DNA of 64,000 nt, taken from positions 124,001 through 188,000 of the forward strand of contig JAETNO010000001.1 of NCBI GenBank assembly GCA_021768245.1, written 5' to 3'. The DNA comes from Bacteroidaceae bacterium. GTDB lineage: Bacteria > Bacteroidota > Bacteroidia > Bacteroidales > Muribaculaceae. This document shows, in pieces, positions 50,057-58,292 of this stretch. Numbering within the stretch: the stretch's first letter is position 1; each line of letters opens with the position of its first letter. A model generated the notes under the pieces. That model made no database searches and was not told the origin of the DNA. It saw only the letters and a list, made by a program, of their open reading frames with translations. The position numbers and the translations under genes are program-made.

Positions 50057-51538
50057 ATGTCTACTGAAATGAAATATGCAGTGAAATTCGCCGGCCCGCG
50101 TCTGGGCTACGGCAGTGTGGTGCTCGAAAATCCCGAAATACAGGGCATCCCCGAGGGTGTGTGCGCCGTCCTCGGCCCAAACGGCGCGGGAAAGACCACT
50201 CTCGGGCTCGTGCTCGAAAAGGGACGTTATGCCTACGGCAACCGCCTTGAGTTCCCGAAACCGTCAATGAAGGTGAGGATGCTGACTTTCACCGACATCC
50301 ATTCACTGACCTGGATTGACGTGCACCGCCACGACCAGCGCCTTGAAGCCACTGAAAACGAGCTTGTGCCAACCGTAGCGGAAATCGTTGGGGAAAGCGC
50401 CAATGACCCGCGCAGGCTTCAGCTCTGTGATGCCTTCGGTCTTCACGATGTGATGGACAAGCGAGTCAACTTCCTTTCAAGTGGCGAGTTACGGAAGCTG
50501 TTGATAATCAACGCGCTCATGCTTTCGCCCGACATGCTGATTCTCGACAACCCCTATATCGGGCTCGACGCTGCCTCCCGTTCCGAACTCGACGCTGCCA
50601 TCCGCGACATAGCCTCGCAGGGGGTGAGCGTGGTGCTCCTGCTCTGTGACGCCATCGACATCCCTGACTATGCCGGGTCGGTAATCAGGATTGACAACCG
50701 TAGACTCACCGCCCTCATCACCGACAGGAAAGAAATCGATGCCATCCGCTCGGAAAGTACCGTAGCCGAAGACGAGGACAGCCTCGAACTCCCGTCACAC
50801 AATGCTATCAATCAGCCTCCCTACGACACAGCGTTTTCCATCACCGACGGCCACCTCCGATATGGCAGGAGAAACATACTCGAAGGCCTCGACTGGACGG
50901 TGAGAAGCGGCGAGCGATGGGCTCTCACAGGCCCGAACGGTTCGGGCAAGTCACTGCTCCTCAGCCTCGTCTGCGCCGACAATCCGCAGGCCTACGCCAA
51001 CAATATCACCATCTTCGACCGCCGTCGCGGTTCGGGTGAGAGCATCTGGGAGATTAAAGACCGCATAGGCTATGTGAACCCGGAAATGCAGCTCTATTTC
51101 CGCTCGCCACTTCCTGTGGAAGAGATTGTGGCACAGGGGATGCGCAATTCACTGACGCGTTTCCGCAAGCCTTCGCCCGAGGAACTCGACGAGGCCCGCA
51201 CATGGCTACGCCTGCTCGACATAGCCCATCTCGCTGACCGTCAATACTCTGAATTATCTTCAGGCGAACAGCGTCTCGTGCTCCTTGCCGCTGCAATCAT
51301 CAAGCAGCCTCCGCTGCTTATTCTCGACGAGCCGCTCCACGGTCTCGACTCACGGCGCAAAGAGCGAGTGAGGCGTATAGTCGATACCCTCGTGACCCGC
51401 AACGGCTCATCACTTATCTTCGTGACCCACTACAACCGCGAAATCCCCTCCTGTGTCACCCTCACAAAGACCCTTAAAAGCTGTAAATCCTCTTCTTACC
51501 GAGCGCAGGACACAGAAACTCCTGTACCTACTACATAA
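50057..51538 (+). CDS. double ABC ATPase, ModF-like
   Basis: The 493-residue protein has two complete ABC domains and no membrane helices. Domain 1 has Walker A GPNGAGKTT (40-48), LSSGELRK and LILDNPYIGLD; domain 2 has GPNGSGKS, LSSGEQRLV and LILDEPLHGLD. This layout matches ModF/PhrA, a soluble tandem ABC protein whose role is uncertain (E. coli modF lies with molybdate regulation genes). No permease or binding protein is next to it, so a transport role is unlikely. Confidence 0.9.
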   Translation: MSTEMKYAVKFAGPRLGYGSVVLENPEIQGIPEGVCAVLGPNGAGKTTLGLVLEKGRYAYGNRLEFPKPSMKVRMLTFTDIHSLTWIDVHRHDQRLEATENELVPTVAEIVGESANDPRRLQLCDAFGLHDVMDKRVNFLSSGELRKLLIINALMLSPDMLILDNPYIGLDAASRSELDAAIRDIASQGVSVVLLLCDAIDIPDYAGSVIRIDNRRLTALITDRKEIDAIRSESTVAEDEDSLELPSHNAINQPPYDTAFSITDGHLRYGRRNILEGLDWTVRSGERWALTGPNGSGKSLLLSLVCADNPQAYANNITIFDRRRGSGESIWEIKDRIGYVNPEMQLYFRSPLPVEEIVAQGMRNSLTRFRKPSPEELDEARTWLRLLDIAHLADRQYSELSSGEQRLVLLAAAIIKQPPLLILDEPLHGLDSRRKERVRRIVDTLVTRNGSSLIFVTHYNREIPSCVTLTKTLKSCKSSSYRAQDTETPVPTT

Positions 51539-51570
51539 AAAAATTGTCACCCAATTTCATTAGGTATACC

Positions 51571-51602
51571 AAATAAAATCCGCAAATATTCAGATTTTAT
51601 TT
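51571..51602 (+). terminator. terminator of the ABC ATPase gene
   Basis: AAATAAAATC pairs with GATTTTATTT around a 12-nt loop, 32 nt after the stop. The stem is AT-rich, with T-runs in its right arm. Confidence 0.6.
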
Positions 51603-51684
51603 GTTACGATTAATAAAAATCGTATAATTTGGAATTTTAACCCATCTGCCACTTCGTACGTTCTTTCTAAATGAATTTGTCTCT

Positions 51685-51746
51685 TCTGTACATTATGTGC
51701 CTATATAATAAATCTGTTATTTATGTGATTACTGAATTTATGTACC
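51685..51746 (+). repeat. partial copy of palindromic intergenic element
   Basis: It contains TCTGTACATTATGTGCC, then TCTGTTATTTATGTGATTAC and GAATTTATGTACC. The same order of blocks forms the right half of the full copy at 60495-60702. The left half is not clearly recognisable here. Confidence 0.65.
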
Positions 51747-51820
51747 TTGAGATTTTCGGTTGTTCTATTTTCAATCCAAATCCTGTTCATAATCGCAGTC
51801 GGAAAGGGAGGTGAGGATAT

Positions 51821-51828
51821 TAACTTTG
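51821..51828 (+). promoter_or_regulatory. -7 box for the unknown gene at 51873
   Basis: TAACTTTG matches TAnnTTTG, 44 nt before the ATG. No TTG is seen at the ideal distance. Confidence 0.45.
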
Positions 51829-51872
51829 CGGTATAAGTCTGAATCATTAACACCCAAAACCGCAATTAAGCC

Positions 51873-52349
51873 ATGAGAACAAACAGCAGATATCCCGAAG
51901 GACTCCTCGTATCAAGAAAATTCTACTCTGAAATCATAACACGCGTCGAAACAACTCTTTCCTCCACGGAACACCAAGAGGCCCGCGATGAAGCTCTCGG
52001 GCTCGTGAAATCTTATCTATGCGGAAAGAAAAACCGCAAAATTGAAGCTGTCTCTGAAATAGCCGGAGTGGTTTTCAATCTCCTCCTTCCGGAACTTGAC
52101 AAAGCCATAACACGCTCAGCCCGCGCCCGCAAAGCTGCAAGTAAACGCCGGAAAATCAACTTTCTCGAAACCCTGATAGAGCAAAGCTCCCCGGCAAAAC
52201 GCCTTCAATCAACATCAGCGGTCAACAATAGCGAAACAACACCGACTAACTATCAAGGCGAGGACTCTGAGAACCAAGCACCTATACTCAACCGACGGCA
52301 ACGACGCGCCCTCCAGCGCGAACTCGACCGACAACGCCGCCGCAGTTGA
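51873..52349 (+). CDS. unknown protein with basic C-terminus
   Basis: The 158-residue product was not recognised. It has no signal peptide or membrane helix. The first 110 residues look helical; the last part is polar and low in complexity, and it ends in a strongly basic run (NRRQRRALQRELDRQRRR) that could bind nucleic acid. It has its own promoter box, and codon use is ordinary for the window. It lies between a repeat element and gpmI. Confidence 0.65.
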   Translation: MRTNSRYPEGLLVSRKFYSEIITRVETTLSSTEHQEARDEALGLVKSYLCGKKNRKIEAVSEIAGVVFNLLLPELDKAITRSARARKAASKRRKINFLETLIEQSSPAKRLQSTSAVNNSETTPTNYQGEDSENQAPILNRRQRRALQRELDRQRRRS

Positions 52350-52392
52350 TAATTTCAATCGGGAAAGAACCGTGAGTTTCAATTGTTTTTCG

Positions 52393-52400
52393 TAAATTTG
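52393..52400 (+). promoter_or_regulatory. -7 box for gpmI
   Basis: TAAATTTG matches TAnnTTTG. It lies 81 nt before the ATG at 52482 and inside the longer open frame that begins at 52383, which supports the later start. Confidence 0.5.
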
Positions 52401-52481
52401 CAGATTGAAACCGCGCATTGTAAAGTGCGGGGGTCTACAATCAAAAACGTAATTTATCAACAACAATTTCAATATACAATC

Positions 52482-53993
52482 ATGGCTAAAAAAGCATTGT
52501 TAATGATTCTCGACGGTTGGGGAATCGGTGACCATTCAAAAAGCGACGCTATTTTCTCAACCCCGACTCCCTACTGGGATTATCTCATGGCAACATATCC
52601 CCACAGCCAGCTCCAGGCTTCGGGCGAAAACGTAGGTCTCCCCGACGGACAGATGGGTAATTCCGAAGTCGGCCACCTCAACATCGGAGCAGGCCGCGTG
52701 GTCTATCAGGACCTCGTGAAAATCAACAAGGCATGCGAGGACGGCTCAATCCTCTCGAATCCCGAGATAGTCGACGCTTTCACCTATGCCCGCGACCATG
52801 ACAAGGCCATCCACTTCATGGGCCTGACCAGCGACGGTGGCGTCCACTCTTCGCTCGACCATCTCTTCGCTCTCTGCGACATAGCCGCGAAATACGGACT
52901 CAAGAAAGTATATATCCACTGCTTCATGGACGGTCGTGACACCGACCCCCGCAGCGGAAAAGGATTCATCGAGCAGCTCGAAGCCCACTGCGCCAAGACC
53001 GCAGGTAAAATAGCCTCAATCATAGGCCGCTACTACGCCATGGACCGCGACAAACGCTGGGAGCGCGTGAAAGTGGCCTACGACCTTCTCGTCAAAGGCG
53101 AAGGCAAGCAGGCAAGCGACATGGCAGCCGCCGTGCAGCAGAGCTATGACGAGGACGTGACCGACGAATTCATCAAGCCAATCAACAATTCCACTGTCGA
53201 CGGCACCATCAAGGAAGGGGACGCTGTCATATTCTTCAACTACCGCAACGACCGCGCCAAGGAACTCACCGTAGCCCTCACCCAGCACGATATTCCCGAA
53301 GCCGGCATGACTGTGATTCCCGGCCTGCAATACTACTGCATGACCCCCTACGACGCATCCTTCACCGGTGTCCATATCCTCTTCCCGAAAGAAAACGTGG
53401 AGAACACCCTCGGTGAATACCTCTCAGGACTGTCGAAGAAACAGCTCCACATCGCCGAAACCGAGAAATATGCCCACGTGACCTTCTTCTTCAACGGCGG
53501 ACGCGAAGCCCCCTATGAAGGCGAGGAACGTATCCTCGTGGCATCGCCCAAGGTTGCGACCTACGACCTCCAGCCCGAGATGAGCGCCTATGAGGTGAAA
53601 GACAAACTCGTGGAGGCCATCAGCGAGGAAAAATATGACTTCATCGTGGTCAATTACGCCAACGGCGACATGGTGGGCCATACAGGTGTCTACGAAGCCA
53701 TCTGCAAGGCAGTGAAAGCTGTGGACGAATGTGTGAAGGACACCGTCGAGGCAGCCAAGAAAGCGGGCTATGAGGTGATTATCATCGCCGACCATGGCAA
53801 CGCCGACAACGCCGTGAACAGCGACGGCACTCCTAATACGGCCCATTCGCTCAACCCCGTGCCCTGCATCTATGTGACCGAGCGCAAGGACGCGAAGGTT
53901 GCCGACGGACGCCTCGCCGACGTGGCCCCGACCATGCTTAAAATCATGGGCCTCCCCCAACCCAATGAAATGACAGGCAAATCACTCATATGA
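52482..53993 (+). CDS. gpmI: 2,3-bisphosphoglycerate-independent phosphoglycerate mutase
   Basis: From 52482 (MAKKALLMILDGWG) the protein has 503 residues; a frame from 52383 would add 33 residues upstream of the promoter box. It has the alkaline-phosphatase-like metal site with Asp11 and the catalytic Ser61 in GQMGNSEVGHLN, and the late DHGNADNAVNSDGTPNTAHS metal motif. It interconverts 3- and 2-phosphoglycerate in glycolysis and needs manganese. The stop codon lies in a 20-nt palindrome. Confidence 0.98.
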   Translation: MAKKALLMILDGWGIGDHSKSDAIFSTPTPYWDYLMATYPHSQLQASGENVGLPDGQMGNSEVGHLNIGAGRVVYQDLVKINKACEDGSILSNPEIVDAFTYARDHDKAIHFMGLTSDGGVHSSLDHLFALCDIAAKYGLKKVYIHCFMDGRDTDPRSGKGFIEQLEAHCAKTAGKIASIIGRYYAMDRDKRWERVKVAYDLLVKGEGKQASDMAAAVQQSYDEDVTDEFIKPINNSTVDGTIKEGDAVIFFNYRNDRAKELTVALTQHDIPEAGMTVIPGLQYYCMTPYDASFTGVHILFPKENVENTLGEYLSGLSKKQLHIAETEKYAHVTFFFNGGREAPYEGEERILVASPKVATYDLQPEMSAYEVKDKLVEAISEEKYDFIVVNYANGDMVGHTGVYEAICKAVKAVDECVKDTVEAAKKAGYEVIIIADHGNADNAVNSDGTPNTAHSLNPVPCIYVTERKDAKVADGRLADVAPTMLKIMGLPQPNEMTGKSLI

Positions 53994-53999
53994 GTGATT
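53980..53999. repeat. palindrome over the gpmI stop codon
   Basis: A perfect 20-nt palindrome, AATCACTCAT/ATGAGTGATT, includes the gpmI TGA. No T-run follows, so it may protect the mRNA end rather than stop transcription. Confidence 0.55.
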
Positions 54000-54011
54000 C
54001 AAAATGACATA

Positions 54012-54104
54012 GATACAAGAATTCATAAATATCAGAAATAACATATTATTTTTAAAATAAATAATCAAATTATGTCATTTATGTTATTTATGAATTTTTG
54101 TACC
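54012..54104. repeat. palindromic intergenic element, short copy
   Basis: The outer arms (GATACAAGAATTCATAAAT at the left, ATTTATGAATTTTTGTACC at the right) are imperfect inverted repeats about 35 nt long around a short AT-rich centre. The arms match those of the full copy at 60495-60702. Confidence 0.7.
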
Positions 54105-54117
54105 ATTTCATTTTCGC

Positions 54118-55317
54118 ATGATGGAATCGATAAAGCAACTATATAAAATAGGCCATGGGCCTTCGAGCTCCCACACCATGGGCCCGCTTAAAGCAGCCCA
54201 GGAATTCGGAGCCGCCCACAGTGGTGCCTCATCGTTCACCGTGACCCTCTACGGAGCCCTCGCAGGTACCGGGAAGGGCCACATGACCGATGTGGCGATT
54301 CTCGGACAGCTCGACAAAATCGCCCCGACGACCATCCTGTGGGAACCGACCGTATTCCTCCCTTTCCACCCGAACGGCATGACCTTCAAAGCTTTCGACG
54401 GCGAAGGGAGAGAAATCGGCAGCGACACGGTCTATTCCATCGGCGGGGGCGACATAGTCCATGAAGGCGAGACGCGCCCGAAGGTGAAAGAGGTCTACGG
54501 GATGAACAAAATAGCCGACATACTCCGTTGGGCCGAGAAAACAGGCAAAAGCTACTGGGAATATGTGGCGGAATGTGAGGATGCCGACGTCTGGGACTAC
54601 CTTGCAGAGGTCTGGAAAGTCATGAAAGAGGCTGTGGAACGGGGCATCGACGCCGAAGGGGTGCTCCCCGGAGGCCTCGGAGTGCGGCGCAAGGCCGTAA
54701 GCTACTATATCCACGCCTCGGGCCACAACTCGAGTCTCCGCAGCCGCGGGCTCCTCTATGCCTACGCCCTCGCGGTCAGCGAGGAGAACGCCTCCGGAGG
54801 CCGAATAGTCACGGCACCGACATGCGGATCCTGCGGAGTGCTTCCCGCCGTGCTCTATCACCTTTCGACCTCTAAGGGATTTTCCGACAAACGCATACTG
54901 CGCGCACTGGCCACGGCCGGACTCTTCGGAAGCGTGGTCAAGCACAACGCCTCGGTCTCCGGAGCGGAAGTGGGATGTCAGGGTGAGGTCGGAGTCGCCT
55001 GCGCCATGGCTGCCGCCGCAGCCACCCAGCTTTTCGGCGGCACACCGGCCCAGATTGAATATTCCGCCGAAATGGGGCTTGAACACCACCTTGGACTAAC
55101 ATGCGATCCTGTGTGCGGACTCGTGCAGATACCATGCATCGAGCGCAACGCCTATGCCGCCGCACGCGCCCTCGACAGCAACCTCTACGCATCGTTCTCC
55201 GACGGGCACCATTCGGTGAGCTTCGACCGCATAGTCGAGGTGATGAAACAGACCGGCCACGACCTGCCGTCAATCTACAAGGAGACCGCCCAGGGCGGCC
55301 TCGCAATCATAAAATAA
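54118..55317 (+). CDS. sdaA: L-serine ammonia-lyase, iron-sulfur type
   Basis: The 399-residue protein (398 if it begins at 54121) is a one-chain form that starts with GHGPSSSHTMGP and has cysteines for a [4Fe-4S] cluster in APTCGSCGVLPA and CDPVCGLVQIPC. It converts serine to pyruvate and ammonia and is oxygen-sensitive, in line with an anaerobe. It follows gpmI, with a repeat element in the 124-nt spacer, and is 24 nt before nadB. Confidence 0.96.
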   Translation: MMESIKQLYKIGHGPSSSHTMGPLKAAQEFGAAHSGASSFTVTLYGALAGTGKGHMTDVAILGQLDKIAPTTILWEPTVFLPFHPNGMTFKAFDGEGREIGSDTVYSIGGGDIVHEGETRPKVKEVYGMNKIADILRWAEKTGKSYWEYVAECEDADVWDYLAEVWKVMKEAVERGIDAEGVLPGGLGVRRKAVSYYIHASGHNSSLRSRGLLYAYALAVSEENASGGRIVTAPTCGSCGVLPAVLYHLSTSKGFSDKRILRALATAGLFGSVVKHNASVSGAEVGCQGEVGVACAMAAAAATQLFGGTPAQIEYSAEMGLEHHLGLTCDPVCGLVQIPCIERNAYAAARALDSNLYASFSDGHHSVSFDRIVEVMKQTGHDLPSIYKETAQGGLAIIK

Positions 55318-55341
55318 GGATACTATCATCGTTAGAATACC

Positions 55342-56928
55342 ATGACACGGAAGTATGACTATCTCGTAATCGGTTCCGGCATCGCCGGTATGAGCTTCGC
55401 GCTCAAAGTCGCATCGAAAGGACGCGTGGCCCTCATCTGCAAGACCACCCTCGACGAGGCCAATACGGCCCTGGCGCAGGGAGGCGTGGCTTCGGTCACG
55501 AATCTTGAAGTCGACGATTTCGACAAACATATCAACGACACGATGATTGCCGGCGACTATCTCAGCGATCCCGAAGCCGTGCGAAAGGTGGTGACCGAAG
55601 CTCCCGCCCAAATTCGCGAGCTAATCAACTGGGGCGTCAACTTCGATAAGAAGGACGACGGTTCATTCGACCTTCACCGCGAGGGGGGACACTCCGAGTT
55701 CCGCATACTCCACCATGCCGACAACACCGGCTTTGAAATCCAGCAATCGCTCATCGAGGCAGTCAGATCCAACGAGAACATCGATATCTTCGAACATCAT
55801 TTCGCAATCGAGATTATCACCCAGCACCATCTCGGCAAGATTGTCACACGCCGCACACCCGACATCACCTGCTACGGAGCCTATGTGCTCGACACGGAGA
55901 CCGGCGAAGTCGACACCTTCCTGTCGCGCATCACCCTCATAGCCACAGGCGGCGTAGGGGCGGTCTATCAGACTACTACCAATCCGCTCGTAGCGACGGG
56001 CGACGGCATTGCGATGGTCTACCGCGCCAAAGGCACGGTCAAGGACATGGAATTCATCCAGTTTCACCCCACCGCCCTCTATCACCCCGGCGACCGTCCG
56101 AGCTTCCTTATCACCGAAGCCATGCGAGGCTACGGAGCAGTGCTCCGCAACAAGAAGGGTGAGGAGTTCATGCAGAAATACGACCCGCGCCTGTCGCTCG
56201 CCCCGCGCGATATCGTGGCACGCGCCATAGACTCTGAAATGAAACTCACGGGCGACGACCACGTGTATCTCGACGTGACCCACAAAGACCCCGAAGAGAC
56301 TAAACACCACTTCCCCAACATCTACGCCAAGTGTCTGTCGCTCGGCATAGATATCACGAAGGACTATATACCCGTGGCCCCGGCCGCACACTATCTCTGC
56401 GGAGGCATCAAGGTCGATTCCAACGCCGAATCCTCAATCAAGAGGCTCTATGCCGTGGGCGAATGTTCCTGCACGGGTCTCCACGGCGGCAACCGCCTGG
56501 CCTCCAACTCGCTCATCGAAGCCGTTGTCTATGCCGACGCTGCAGCCCGCCATGCCACTGACAACGCACCCCACTACGACTTCCGCACCGACGTCCCCCA
56601 ATGGAACGACGAGGGTACACAGCACCCCGAGGAAATGGTGCTTATCACCCAGAGCATAAAGGAAGTGAACCAAATCATGGGCGCCTACGTTGGAATCGTA
56701 CGTTCCGACCTCCGTCTCGACCGCGCATGGAACCGCCTCGATATCCTCTATGAGGAGACAGAGAAACTTTTCAAGCGCTCCAAGGCATCGCGTGAGATCT
56801 GCGAGCTCCGCAACATCATCAATGTAGGTTATCTCATCATGCGTCAGGCAAAGGAACGCAAGGAATCCCGCGGACTCCACTACACCGTCGACTATCCGCC
56901 GGTGCCGCATAAGCCCGAAGACTGTTAA
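55342..56928 (+). CDS. nadB: L-aspartate oxidase
   Basis: The 528-residue flavoprotein has the FAD motif VIGSGIAGMSFALKVA, the flavin-attachment region NTALAQGGVASV, HREGGHSEFRILH and the substrate segment FHPTALYHPG. It makes iminoaspartate for NAD synthesis, with fumarate as likely acceptor in an anaerobe. No nadA or nadC is in the window. The next gene follows almost directly. Confidence 0.96.
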   Translation: MTRKYDYLVIGSGIAGMSFALKVASKGRVALICKTTLDEANTALAQGGVASVTNLEVDDFDKHINDTMIAGDYLSDPEAVRKVVTEAPAQIRELINWGVNFDKKDDGSFDLHREGGHSEFRILHHADNTGFEIQQSLIEAVRSNENIDIFEHHFAIEIITQHHLGKIVTRRTPDITCYGAYVLDTETGEVDTFLSRITLIATGGVGAVYQTTTNPLVATGDGIAMVYRAKGTVKDMEFIQFHPTALYHPGDRPSFLITEAMRGYGAVLRNKKGEEFMQKYDPRLSLAPRDIVARAIDSEMKLTGDDHVYLDVTHKDPEETKHHFPNIYAKCLSLGIDITKDYIPVAPAAHYLCGGIKVDSNAESSIKRLYAVGECSCTGLHGGNRLASNSLIEAVVYADAAARHATDNAPHYDFRTDVPQWNDEGTQHPEEMVLITQSIKEVNQIMGAYVGIVRSDLRLDRAWNRLDILYEETEKLFKRSKASREICELRNIINVGYLIMRQAKERKESRGLHYTVDYPPVPHKPEDC

Positions 56929-56937
56929 TTGACATAT

Positions 56938-57600
56938 ATGCTCCATCTCCATCGAATAATAGCCATGCTCTCGCTCTGCCTCTTCCTGACGGCAGGGCAG
57001 GCAATGGCTACGCCTCTCCCCGACAACGAGACAGGGGTGGACGACGATGTGAAGGTGGGCTCTGGCAGGGTGAAACCTATCCAGGGCTACTATTTTTTCG
57101 ACGGGGAGGACGGGGAGAAGACCCTCATGCTGGTGCTCGCCGACATCACGGTGTTCCCGCAGATGAAATTCAAAAACAAGAAGGAGGAAGAATTCTACTG
57201 GAAGACCGTGCGCGATGTGAAGAAAACCCTCCCATATGCCAAACTCATCTGCGAGACATTGATTGAGACCTATGAGTATATCGAGACCTTCCCGACACAG
57301 AAAGAGCGGGAGGAGCATCTGAAAAGGATGGAGGGGGAAGTTTTCAAGCAATATAAGCCCGCACTCAAGAAATTCACAAAATCGCAGGCACAGATGCTCG
57401 TGAAACTCATCAACCGCGAGACAAACCAGTCGAGCTACAATATCCTCAAAGCCTTCCTCGGCTCATTCCGCGCCGGCTTCTGGCAGACTTTCGGACGGCT
57501 CTTCGGGGTGAACCTCAAGACCTCCTACAATCCTGACAAGGACCGCAAGGACGCGATAGTCGAACGCGTGGCAACCCTCGTTGAACTCGGCCAGCTTTAA
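56938..57600 (+). CDS. DUF4294 protein, periplasmic
   Basis: The ATG at 56938 gives 220 residues; a TTG directly behind the nadB stop would add three. It has a signal peptide (LCLFLTAGQAMA) and the conserved DUF4294 core: TLPYAKLICETLIETYEYIE and FTKSQAQMLVKLINRETNQS. The family is specific to Bacteroidetes and has no known role. It is 9 nt after nadB, so co-transcribed. Confidence 0.88.
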   Translation: MLHLHRIIAMLSLCLFLTAGQAMATPLPDNETGVDDDVKVGSGRVKPIQGYYFFDGEDGEKTLMLVLADITVFPQMKFKNKKEEEFYWKTVRDVKKTLPYAKLICETLIETYEYIETFPTQKEREEHLKRMEGEVFKQYKPALKKFTKSQAQMLVKLINRETNQSSYNILKAFLGSFRAGFWQTFGRLFGVNLKTSYNPDKDRKDAIVERVATLVELGQL

Positions 57601-57621
57601 ATCCGAACTCCATTCGGATTT
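57599..57621 (+). terminator. terminator of the sdaA-nadB-DUF4294 unit
   Basis: AAATCCGAA pairs with TTCGGATTT around a 5-nt loop; the stem starts in the stop codon. The following sequence (AAAAGTTTTAAGTTTT) is only partly T-rich. Confidence 0.6.
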
Positions 57622-57622
57622 A

Positions 57623-57650
57623 AAAGTTTTAAGTTTTGAGGGTTGAGTTT
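57623..57650 (-). repeat. heptamer tandem repeat, inverted copy
   Basis: Four 7-nt units that on the minus strand read AAACTCA, ACCCTCA, AAACTTA, AAACTTT. It belongs to the same family as the repeats in the arginine operon. Confidence 0.7.
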
Positions 57651-57901
57651 AGAGCGGAGAGGCCACGTTACGGCCTTGGTATCGCCCCTCCCACATTACC
57701 GCCGATTCCACCTCGCCGGTTTATCAACATCCGTTCTTTAGCAAAACTCTTAGGTATCAATCCGTTGCCATCCAATCATCGTGGCCGAATAAATGTCTGA
57801 CACCTAAGCTGTCAGCAACTTCCGACTTACAGCCTATACATAGACATAGCCTTCCGACAGTCACCCTCAAGTTCGGGAATAAGTTCGGGAAACCGAACAC
57901 A
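57651..57901. other. unassigned sequence between two inverted heptamer repeats
   Basis: About 250 nt with no gene or known RNA recognised. It holds two AAGTTCGGGAA direct repeats at about 57869-57893. It is bounded by heptamer repeats in opposite orientation (57623-57650 and 57902-57936), as in a small inserted unit. Confidence 0.35.
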
Positions 57902-57936
57902 AAACTCAAAACTCAACACTTAAAACTCAACACTCG
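57902..57936 (+). repeat. heptamer tandem repeat
   Basis: Five 7-nt units: AAACTCA, AAACTCA, ACACTTA, AAACTCA, ACACTCG. It abuts the long inverted repeat that begins at 57936. Confidence 0.8.
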
Positions 57937-57982
57937 CCGGGCTTTTTTATTGCCACGCAACGTGGCAATAAAAAAGCCCGGC
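57936..57982. repeat. perfect 22-nt inverted repeat
   Basis: Arms 57936-57957 and 57961-57982 are perfect complements with a 3-nt loop. Each arm holds a run of six T or A next to GCCGGGC. The right arm overlaps the minus-strand terminator at 57970-58006, so two exclusive hairpins are possible. Confidence 0.85.
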
Positions 57983-58006
57983 TGGACGCTGGTTCCACTG
58001 CCGGGC
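57970..58006 (-). terminator. intrinsic terminator of a minus-strand transcript
   Basis: On the minus strand GCCCGGC (58006-58000) pairs with GCCGGGC (57982-57976) and is followed by six T. No annotated gene ends here, so it points to an unlisted transcript that comes from about 58250. Confidence 0.75.
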
Positions 58007-58079
58007 ATTGGTGTGATTAAATCGTCGGGAAGCGGGGTTTCGATGCCGCCTCCCCAAGGTTTCTACGGTTTAGAAACCT

Positions 58080-58211
58080 TTAATCGGGGCTGAGAGGGCC
58101 GACTGTTAAATCGGACTCCGCTCTTCTGATATAGTCTGTGGCTTTATCGCCGAAGGCTACCTTACGAACACCGATGTCAAATCCGGCGTTCACTTTATAA
58201 AACGCCTCCAT
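58080..58211 (-). CDS. possible 43-residue protein
   Basis: A short frame MEAFYKVNAGFDIGVRKVAF, then GDKATDYIRRAESDLTVGPL and SPD. Its composition and codons look protein-like, and the frame is open for 13 more codons upstream to a TAA. It may be a genuine small protein, the remnant of a longer gene, or chance within a structured RNA. No family was recognised. Confidence 0.35.
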   Translation of the reverse strand: MEAFYKVNAGFDIGVRKVAFGDKATDYIRRAESDLTVGPLSPD

Positions 58212-58253
58212 AGGCCTAAAGTTGGCCTCAGGGCCATTAAAAAAGGCAAATAC

Positions 58254-58284
58254 TTGTTAAGTTAAGATGAATGGACTATCTTTG
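58254..58284 (+). promoter_or_regulatory. promoter of rsmA
   Basis: TTG (58254-58256), a 20-nt gap and TATCTTTG (58277-58284) form a complete promoter whose -7 box ends 8 nt before the ATG at 58293. The transcript should be leaderless or nearly so. Confidence 0.75.
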
Positions 58285-58292
58285 TATTGATT

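Larger units (their letters stand above)
51539..51872. other. intergenic region with terminator and repeat element
   Basis: No gene is seen. In order it holds the terminator of the ABC gene (51571-51602), a partial copy of the palindromic repeat (51685-51746) and the promoter box of the next gene (51821-51828). Confidence 0.6.
57970..58250 (-). ncRNA. probable small structured transcript
   Basis: About 280 nt upstream of rsmA on the opposite strand end in a clear terminator. On the minus strand the RNA can form several stems: GGCGTT/AACGCC (about 58206-58185), AAGGTTTCTA/TAGAAACCTT (58080-58056), and GATTAAA (58085-58079) with TTTAATC (58021-58015). It does not show the signature motifs of RNase P RNA, SRP RNA or tmRNA; 6S RNA cannot be excluded. 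A 43-codon frame lies within it. No full promoter was found at its start. Confidence 0.45.

Noticed and set aside
57970..58250. RNase P RNA, SRP RNA or tmRNA
   Set aside because: The signature strings of these RNAs (such as GAGGAAAGTCC, the SRP GGAA loop region, a tag-peptide frame) are not present.
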